Assembly (NCBI GenBank): GCA_050998805.1
Contig: JBPCPV010000048.1
Coordinates: 62,001-126,000 of the forward strand
Length of the DNA stretch: 64,000 nt
Reading direction: 5' to 3'
From: JAICKM01 sp050998805
GTDB lineage: Bacteria; Chloroflexota; Chloroflexia; QHBQ01; JAICKM01
Each line of letters begins with the position of its first letter. The stretch's first letter is position 1. The notes under the pieces are model-generated. The model was not told the origin of the DNA and made no database searches. It worked only from the letters and a program-made list of their open reading frames with translations. A program made the translations under genes and the position numbers. Shown here in pieces: positions 58,803 through 64,000 of the stretch.

Positions 58803-59777
58803 ATGCAAACTTACGAAATCGCGCCCAATGAGACGATGGAAACGTTGGTCGAGTCGTTGAGCCGCGCCGCCGAGCTGGATAAGGACATCACCCTCGTCAT
58901 CCCGGCCGGCGTCAACCCGTTCGCCGATGCGGATAGCGTCAACGAACTCGCCAGCATCATGCGTAGCCACGACGCCCGCCTCCAGGTTCGGGCTGCGGAC
59001 CCCGAGATCGTCGGCCTCTTTCAGAGCGTCGGCATCAAGGCCGACCCGATAGAAGCCGAGGCTACCACGGTGCCGGCGCAGCCCCCGCCCGCAGCCCAGC
59101 AGCAGAGGGGCGGTTTCTGGGCAAAGGTAAAGGGCTATATGGCTCCGCCGGTCGCTGCCTCGCAGCCTGCCGCAGAGGCAAGCTCACGGCCTGCGCCCCC
59201 GCCACCTGCATCTTCACCCGACCCCGCGCCCACACCGCCCTCTGACGAGCCGTCGGCTGATGAGGGGCTGACGGGCCTCGACGCCACCATGCCTGCTTCG
59301 CTGCGCGACGCGCCGCAGACGCCGCCTCCCGCGGGCGACCGCGTCGTTAGCCATGTGCCCACGTCGAGTCTCGATGTTACTCTGCCATCCTGGCACGGAG
59401 ATGCACCACCCGCGCCCACCATGTCCGCGGAGCCGGGGATGCGGCCCGAGTTCGCTCCCGTGCCGCCTGCTGCACCTCCGCCTGACGGCTTCAACATGAG
59501 CACACTCTCCGGCCCCGAGCAGACCCCCGCCTCAATCGGGCAGGCCGTCTCCGCAGCCGGACTCGACGCGCGCACGCGCTCGCTGCTGCTCTTCGGCATG
59601 GCCCTGATCCGGGTTGCGCCACAGGAAGCCGCCGGGGCCGCGACCGCCGCGCGCCACGCCGGCTGCTCCACCGACGAACTCCGGCTCGTGGTTGAAATGG
59701 CCCACGCCCTCGGAGGCGGCCCAAGCCGCTATCTCGGCCAGAAGATATTGGCAGCCGCACCGGATGAACCACGCTGA
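58803..59777 (+). CDS. Two-domain protein with C-terminal AhpD/CMD-like helical domain
   Basis: A 324-residue protein. The N-terminal 85 residues form a small alpha/beta domain (ETMETLVESLSRAAELDKDITLVIPAGVNPFADADSVNELASIMRSHDARLQVRAADPEIVGLFQSVGI). A 150-residue Pro/Ala/Ser linker follows. The last 75 residues resemble the carboxymuconolactone-decarboxylase/AhpD fold (LDARTRSLLLFGMALIRVAPQEAAGAATAARHAGCSTDELRLVVEMAHALGG), but without the CxxC of peroxidatic AhpD. No function can be assigned. The ATG follows GGCAGGAGG. The end overlaps the methyltransferase gene by 14 bases. Confidence 0.65.
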   Translation: MQTYEIAPNETMETLVESLSRAAELDKDITLVIPAGVNPFADADSVNELASIMRSHDARLQVRAADPEIVGLFQSVGIKADPIEAEATTVPAQPPPAAQQQRGGFWAKVKGYMAPPVAASQPAAEASSRPAPPPPASSPDPAPTPPSDEPSADEGLTGLDATMPASLRDAPQTPPPAGDRVVSHVPTSSLDVTLPSWHGDAPPAPTMSAEPGMRPEFAPVPPAAPPPDGFNMSTLSGPEQTPASIGQAVSAAGLDARTRSLLLFGMALIRVAPQEAAGAATAARHAGCSTDELRLVVEMAHALGGGPSRYLGQKILAAAPDEPR

Positions 59778-60297
59778 TCATGTCGGCCTGCTGCGCGACG
59801 GCGTGGCCGAGCCGGGCGGCGTCTGGGCCGACCTCGGCTCCGGCACCGGCGCGTTCACCCTTGCCCTCGCCGACCTGCTTGGCCCCGGCGCGCAGATCTA
59901 CTCGGTGGACCGTGATAGGGATGCGCTCCGCGAGCAGGAGCGCGCCATGCGCGCACGCTTCCCCGCCGTCGGCCTCCAGACCATCGTAGGCGACTTCACG
60001 CGCCCGCTCGACCTGCCGCCGCTCGACGGCATCGTGATGGCAAACGCGCTCCACTTCGAGCGCAAGAAAGACGCTGTGGTGCGCCTCCTCTCCGGCTATC
60101 TCCGCCCCGGCGGGCGGCTGATACTCGTCGAGTACAACGCGGACCACGGCAACATCTGGGTGCCCCACCCACTCTCCTACGCGACCTGGTCCGCGCTCGC
60201 GGAGCGGAACGGGCTTGCCGGCACACGACTGCTCGCGGCTGTGCCGAGCCGGTTTTTGGGGGAGATCTATTCGGCGGTCAGCTACAAGGCGAGCTAA
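59764..60297 (+). CDS. Class I SAM-dependent methyltransferase
   Basis: A 177-residue methyltransferase. Motif I is VWADLGSGTGAFTLALADLLG, followed by the acidic end of strand 2 (IYSVDRD), GDFTRP, and motif IV-like DGIVMANALHF with LRPGGRLILVEYN. ATG at 59764 starts 22 residues before motif I and overlaps the previous gene. The family alone does not give a substrate. Its stop overlaps the end of the convergent desaturase gene by four bases. Confidence 0.88.
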   Translation: MNHADHVGLLRDGVAEPGGVWADLGSGTGAFTLALADLLGPGAQIYSVDRDRDALREQERAMRARFPAVGLQTIVGDFTRPLDLPPLDGIVMANALHFERKKDAVVRLLSGYLRPGGRLILVEYNADHGNIWVPHPLSYATWSALAERNGLAGTRLLAAVPSRFLGEIYSAVSYKAS

Positions 60298-61235
60298 GCG
60301 CCGGTCGCAACCATCCGTGCCTGTGCGCGGCGCTTCTCGGCTAAGTTCGCCATCCGCGCCATTATGTCCACCTGCCGGTTCAGCCGGTTCAGCGCCTCGA
60401 TGGCTGCCGGCGCAGTCGGTTGGAGCCGCCGCACATCCCAGACATCCATCAGCACGGCAGTCACATACTTGTAGAACTCGGCCACCCCGTAGTTGGCGTG
60501 CTCAGAGATGACTTCGATCCGCGCCTTGAAGTCCGGCATCAGATGGCCGGGCATGGCGAAGTTCATCAGCACATCGGCCACATCCTCGATCAGGTTCGGG
60601 TTGATCTCGAGGTGCGCCTTCACCGCGTCCCGGTAGAAGGTGTAGTGCAGCGTCTCGTCTTTGGCGATCCGCCTCAGTATCGTCGCAAGCAGCGGGTCTT
60701 CCAGGTCGGCGCGCTTCGCCACGTTCACATAATAAGCCTGCGTCGAAAGCTCCTGCACCGCAGTGTATGCCATGCCGACGAAGGGGCTGCTGGTGCCCGG
60801 CGTCCAGGCGTTCCGCACCACAGTCTTCCGCAGCCTGTGCAGCCGGTCTGGGTCGCCGTTGCGCGTCACCAGGAGGTATGTCTGCAACACGTCCGAGTGC
60901 TGGTCCTCTTCGGAGGTCCATGTGCGGATGAAGTCCTGGATCACCTCGAGCGAGCCACGGAAGATGTCCACAAGGCCCGCCGTGAACCAGGGTAGGTTCA
61001 CCTCAGTCAACAGGGCGGTCTCAATGGCGACATACAGCTCAGGCGAAATCGTCACCTGTTCGGGCGACCAGGGTTCGGTGTTGAAGTTCCGCCCGCGCTC
61101 CCAGGGGATTAGGCTGTGGTAGCTCCAGTCGATCTTCGCGGTGCGCTCGAGGTGGCGCTCGTAGAGTTCTTTCAACTTGCCCTCGAGCCGTATATCGAGA
61201 CCGGTTTGCTTAGTGTCAAAACACGCTAACTTCAT
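60294..61235 (-). CDS. Acyl-ACP desaturase (soluble di-iron type)
   Basis: A 313-residue ferritin-like di-iron enzyme that would insert a double bond into acyl-ACP. Metal ligands are E78 (TEVNLPW), E110 and H113 in SEEDQHSD, E162 (QELST), and E194/H197 in KDETLHY, the two E-x-x-H repeats of plant and mycobacterial acyl-ACP desaturases. The N-terminal LYERHLERTAKIDWSYHSLIPWERGRNF also matches. No signal or TM. Divergent from the split-barrel gene. It probably sets membrane lipid unsaturation. Confidence 0.93.
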   Translation of the reverse strand: MKLACFDTKQTGLDIRLEGKLKELYERHLERTAKIDWSYHSLIPWERGRNFNTEPWSPEQVTISPELYVAIETALLTEVNLPWFTAGLVDIFRGSLEVIQDFIRTWTSEEDQHSDVLQTYLLVTRNGDPDRLHRLRKTVVRNAWTPGTSSPFVGMAYTAVQELSTQAYYVNVAKRADLEDPLLATILRRIAKDETLHYTFYRDAVKAHLEINPNLIEDVADVLMNFAMPGHLMPDFKARIEVISEHANYGVAEFYKYVTAVLMDVWDVRRLQPTAPAAIEALNRLNRQVDIMARMANLAEKRRAQARMVATGA

Positions 61236-61316
61236 AACTTCTTTCGATCCTTTCCTAACGAACTCCGTCCGTATATCTCCCTATCTTACCCGATTCGGCC
61301 CCCAAAGTCCAGAGGC

Positions 61317-61345
61317 TTGACTGCCCTGCGCGGCTGTGCTATCCT
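61317..61345 (+). promoter_or_regulatory. Sigma-70 promoter giving a likely leaderless mRNA
   Basis: TTGACT (61317-61322), 17 bases, TATCCT (61340-61345) with extended TGC. The predicted start point coincides with the GTG start codon at 61352, and no Shine-Dalgarno sequence precedes it. Confidence 0.6.
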
Positions 61346-61351
61346 GCCATT

Positions 61352-62419
61352 GTGACTACAAGCCCCCGATTTGTGCCCGACAAGCTGGCTGCCGGGGCGA
61401 TCTTCGCCCTGCTCGACCGCGCGCCGTTCGGCAGGCTGGCGACTTATGCCCCGCCGCAGGGGAACGCGCCCGGCCACTGCTATGTCGTACCTCTGCAATT
61501 TCTGCACCGCGAGGGCCTGCTCTACCTGATCACCACGCCGGGCCGCAAGCTGACCAACCTCCGGGCCGCGCCCTGGGCCGTCTGCTTCCAGATCGACTTT
61601 GCGGAGGCTGCGGGCTGGACCAGCGTTTGCGCCTGGGGTGACTACTCCGAAGTGACCGATCTGCGGGAGCGCCTCAGCGTGATCGCGGCCTCGTTCAGCA
61701 AATACCCCGACTACACCGCCAGGCGGAGCGTCTCCATACTCCGCCGGATCATACCCAGCGCCGACCATATTCTGCCGGGTCGCTCGCCCCGCGCGCCGGT
61801 CTTCGGGCAGATCGAACTGCACACCGTGAGCGGGCGTTTCTGGCCGGGGCTGATGCTCTCGGCAGCCCCCTCACTTGTCCATCCTCCCAGGGCCGACGCC
61901 CAGCCGAACCGTCCGCGCGGCAAGCCCGTCCGACTCGAAATCGCGGCCTGCCTCGCCGTGCTCGACTCCCGGCCGCTGGCTCGCCTCGGCTGCTACCATC
62001 CTTCGCGCCGTCGCACCTACTGCCTGCCTCTCTGGCATTTGGTAGAGGGCAACGACCTCTGGTTCTACTATCCGCCCGGCGGCCGGCAACTGCTTGAGGC
62101 GCTGGAGGAGCACCCGCAGGGTGTCTGCGTGCAGGCCGACGACCTCGATGCCGGCCCCGACGCCGACCCCGGCCGCCCCTGGCGCAGTGTGCTCGCCGTC
62201 GGCACTGCCGGCATCGTCCCTCTAGGCTCCCAGGACCACCCGGAACTATCCGCCGCCCGCCAAGCGGCGATCCTACACGCCATACGCGAACGCCTGTACG
62301 CTTTCGATGTCAGGTCGGTCTTCGTGCCCCCCGACCCCGACCTCGGCGCGCCGCCCGGCTACCTGATCCGTGTCCGCCTACAGACGATCTCCGGCCAGGC
62401 AACCGGGGAGCAGCTATGA
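61352..62419 (+). CDS. Tandem pyridoxamine-phosphate-oxidase-like split-barrel protein
   Basis: A 355-residue protein with two related flavin-type split-barrel halves. The first (about 10-165) has LLDRAPFGRLATYAPPQGNAPGHCYVVPLQFLHREGLLYLITTPGRKLTNLRAAPWAVCFQID. The second (195-350) has CLAVLDSRPLARLGCYHPSRRRTYCLPLWHLVEGNDLWFYYPPGGRQLLEALEEHPQGVCVQAD. Each half resembles FMN- or heme-binding oxidase-like proteins, and the duplication may form an intramolecular dimer. GTG at 61352 starts the first half directly. It overlaps the DUF92 gene by four bases. Confidence 0.75.
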   Translation: MTTSPRFVPDKLAAGAIFALLDRAPFGRLATYAPPQGNAPGHCYVVPLQFLHREGLLYLITTPGRKLTNLRAAPWAVCFQIDFAEAAGWTSVCAWGDYSEVTDLRERLSVIAASFSKYPDYTARRSVSILRRIIPSADHILPGRSPRAPVFGQIELHTVSGRFWPGLMLSAAPSLVHPPRADAQPNRPRGKPVRLEIAACLAVLDSRPLARLGCYHPSRRRTYCLPLWHLVEGNDLWFYYPPGGRQLLEALEEHPQGVCVQADDLDAGPDADPGRPWRSVLAVGTAGIVPLGSQDHPELSAARQAAILHAIRERLYAFDVRSVFVPPDPDLGAPPGYLIRVRLQTISGQATGEQL

Positions 62420-63333
62420 ACGTCGTGCGCGCCGCCGTCAGCGCGGTCCTCGGCCTGGGAGCCGCGCTCCTGTTGCTCGCGACTGGGCGCGTCGAGTTTG
62501 GCGCGCTCGCCGCCGGGCTGGCACTTAGCGCCGCCGTCGGCGGGGCCGCATATGCCGCCGGCAGCCTCACGCGCGACGGCGTGCTCGGCGCGGCGCTGGT
62601 CGGCACCGCCACCTTCGCATTCGGCGGTGCCGCCTGGGGCCTGCTGCTGATCGTCTTCTTTGTCTCGTCCAGTGCCCTCAGCCGCGTCGGCCTCCGCAGC
62701 CGCCGCAAGCAGGATGCCGCAGAGGCGTTCGCCAAAGGCGGGCGGCGCGACCTCGGCCAGGTGTTGGCGAACGGCGGGACGGCGGCTCTGCTCGCCGCCG
62801 TCTCAGCCGCCGCGCCGCCAGGCTGGCAGCCCGCCCTCTTCGCTGCCTGCGCCGGCAGCCTCGCCGCAGTCACCGCCGACACCTGGGGCACCGAGCTAGG
62901 TGTACTCAGCCGCTCGACCCCGCGACTGATCACCACGGGCCGCCCCGTCCCGCCGGGCACCTCCGGAGGCGTCAGCGGCCTCGGCCTCGGTGCGGCCCTG
63001 CTCGGTGCCGGCCTCATCGGCTTCGCCGCAGTCGCCCTCGCGGTCATCTTCCCGGCCCACGGCCTCCGCGTCACGGATACCCGCTTGCCGGCTGCCGCCC
63101 TCCTCGGCGGGCTGCTCGGCGCGCTCGCCGATTCGCTGCTCGGAGCGACCGTGCAGGCGGTGATGTGGTGCCCGGTCTGCGGCAAACAGACCGAGCGCCG
63201 CGTCCACTCGTGTGGCACGCCGACCCTGCCGCTCCGGGGCTGGGCCTGGGTGGATAACGAAGCCGTCAACTTCGGCTGCTCCCTCGTCGGCGCGGCCGGC
63301 GGCGCGGCATTTGCATGGCTCTGGCCTATCTGA
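62416..63333 (+). CDS. DUF92 family membrane protein
   Basis: A 305-residue integral membrane protein with about seven helices and the DUF92 signatures: AAYAAGSLTRDGVLGAALVGTATFAFGGAAWGLLLIVFFVSSS, RKQDAAEAFAKGGRRDLGQVLANGG, and AAVTADTWGTELGVLSRSTPRLITTGRPVPPGTSGGVS. Some relatives in phototrophs are linked to phytol or phytyl-phosphate phosphorylation; whether that holds here is not known. A CPVCGK pair near the end is notable. ATG overlaps the previous stop (ATGA). Confidence 0.93.
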   Translation: MNVVRAAVSAVLGLGAALLLLATGRVEFGALAAGLALSAAVGGAAYAAGSLTRDGVLGAALVGTATFAFGGAAWGLLLIVFFVSSSALSRVGLRSRRKQDAAEAFAKGGRRDLGQVLANGGTAALLAAVSAAAPPGWQPALFAACAGSLAAVTADTWGTELGVLSRSTPRLITTGRPVPPGTSGGVSGLGLGAALLGAGLIGFAAVALAVIFPAHGLRVTDTRLPAAALLGGLLGALADSLLGATVQAVMWCPVCGKQTERRVHSCGTPTLPLRGWAWVDNEAVNFGCSLVGAAGGAAFAWLWPI

Positions 63334-63474
63334 GCGGCGCGGTGTAACGTTCTGCGGGGCGCGCGCGTAGTATAAATATGAGCGCCGGGGAAGATGCCCT
63401 GCCGCCGCGACACGACCGATAACAAGCCTGCCGGCACGCCGTAATGCAGGCACAGTGCAAAGGAGCATCCTACG

Positions 63475-63906
63475 ATGGACGATACGACGAAAACGACGAA
63501 CACCGCCGGACCCACGGGGCCTGCCGGCGACCCCCGCGAGGAACTGCGCGCGCAGTTGCAGACGATGGGCAAGGCCGCCGGCGAGCTGCTCGAGCAGCTC
63601 GTGAAGGTGCCTGCGACGCTGGCCCAGATACCTCTCCAGGCGATGCCCGAAGAGACCGCGAACCACGCCCGCAACGCCGCTAACGAGGGCTTCGCCGCCG
63701 TGCGTACCCTGCTTGACGGCATCTCGCGCGGCCTCGACGACCTGATGACGGCACAGCGCGACCGCATGTCGAAGTCCGGCGAGGCCCATACCCACACCCC
63801 GCCCGCATCCTACGGGAGCGAGGCGCACGGCATGGAGGGCGACACCACCGCCCACGACACGAGCCTCACCAACGGCAGCACCACGCACCTCGACGAAGAG
63901 CCGTAG
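63475..63906 (+). CDS. Small helical acidic protein
   Basis: A 143-residue hydrophilic protein: a Thr/Gly/Pro-rich start, an amphipathic helical centre (DPREELRAQLQTMGKAAGELLEQLVKVPATLAQIPLQAMPEETANHARNAANEGFAAVRTLLDGISRGLDDLM) and a His/Thr/Ser-rich disordered tail. The helical centre might pack like phasin or gas-vesicle-associated proteins, but I do not recognise a family. It has AAAGGAG before the ATG and a TATAAAT box near 63371 that could be its -10. Confidence 0.6.
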   Translation: MDDTTKTTNTAGPTGPAGDPREELRAQLQTMGKAAGELLEQLVKVPATLAQIPLQAMPEETANHARNAANEGFAAVRTLLDGISRGLDDLMTAQRDRMSKSGEAHTHTPPASYGSEAHGMEGDTTAHDTSLTNGSTTHLDEEP

Positions 63907-63922
63907 GCGCGCTCCGGCGCGC

Positions 63923-63950
63923 AGTTTTGAGTTTTGAGTCTTGAGTTCTG
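63923..63950. repeat. Heptad repeat (AGTTTTG class)
   Basis: Four units (AGTTTTG twice, AGTCTTG, AGTTCTG) follow the last gene. They are the same class as 14574-14601 and the reverse complement of 27345-27372. The remaining bases to 64000 show nothing recognisable. Confidence 0.85.
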
Positions 63951-64000
63951 AATTGTCGCCGCTGTTTTACCGAGTGCTGAGACTCGCGCCGCCGGAATGC

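Noticed and set aside
63433..63448. GGCACG...TGCAGG as a fourth sigma-54 promoter before the last gene
   Set aside because: GG and GC are 13 rather than 12 bases apart and the -12 element lacks TT.
62310..63797. Long open frame on the minus strand (495 codons) across the DUF92 gene
   Set aside because: It is antisense to a well-recognised membrane protein gene and translates to Arg/Pro/Ala-rich text with no domain, an effect of high GC in the third codon position.

Overview
The window is about 64 kb of GC-rich bacterial chromosome, most likely from a member of the Chloroflexota. This rests on gene content and style rather than a marker gene: Thr/Pro-rich (TPTP, PPT) linkers after lipoprotein or membrane anchors, secreted proteins with GYP...VQYFERARFE repeats, a DnaJ-HspR-Clp cluster, STAND NTPases with effector-associated domains, and intergenic regions full of heptanucleotide tandem repeats. 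No rRNA, tRNA or CRISPR array was recognised.

Layout. (1) 1-4630: the tail of a membrane protein, then a heat-shock operon (dnaJ-like, hspR, clpC-like, DUF433) behind a consensus promoter that overlaps a HAIR-type HspR operator. (2) 4627-8170: a Wzm/Wzt-type polysaccharide ABC exporter whose permease carries a complete seven-repeat WD40 propeller between TM3 and TM4, then a receiver-only response regulator behind a sigma-54-type promoter. (3) 8176-16419: membrane proteins (PQ-loop-like, DUF2723), an uncharacterised protein followed by a RidA remnant, and a three-gene ABC-2 exporter. (4) 16504-21063: a four-gene operon of an alpha/beta hydrolase and three different carboxylate-amine/amide ligases (ATP-grasp, circularly permuted ATP-grasp, GCS2), probably making or modifying a peptide-like metabolite. 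(5) 21096-27201: membrane and FAD proteins, then queA and ruvB. (6) 27206-31441: a repeat island, a perfect sigma-54 promoter, a membrane-anchored UlaG-like metallo-hydrolase, a serine beta-lactamase-like protein, and dprA. (7) 31457-34614: a less GC-rich insert with a methyltransferase-Mrr nuclease fusion and a PIN-like protein, a likely defence module. (8) 34655-41256: two paralogous NHL-propeller lipoproteins, DUF1684, and a complete OpuC-type osmoprotectant ABC importer. (9) 41294-49464: signalling genes (HD, receiver-GGDEF, a degenerate GAF histidine kinase behind a sigma-54 promoter, an NtrC-type activator, and an OmpR/histidine-kinase pair). (10) 49573-52765: a candidate conflict operon (35-residue membrane peptide, EAD1, NB-ARC-TPR in the -1 frame) facing a DUF433/DUF5615 toxin-antitoxin pair. 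(11) 52720-63950: membrane glycosyltransferase-like protein, cyanophycinase-like peptidase, Era-like GTPase, secreted GH5-like hydrolase, methyltransferase, acyl-ACP desaturase, flavin split-barrel protein, DUF92 and a small helical protein.

The strongest candidates for undescribed biology are the WD40 propeller inside the polysaccharide-exporter permease, the EAD1 to NB-ARC junction at a C CCA AAA slippery heptamer next to a tiny membrane peptide, three sigma-54 promoters in a window that also encodes a sigma-54 activator, and a modular family of seven-base tandem repeats that has also entered coding linkers.
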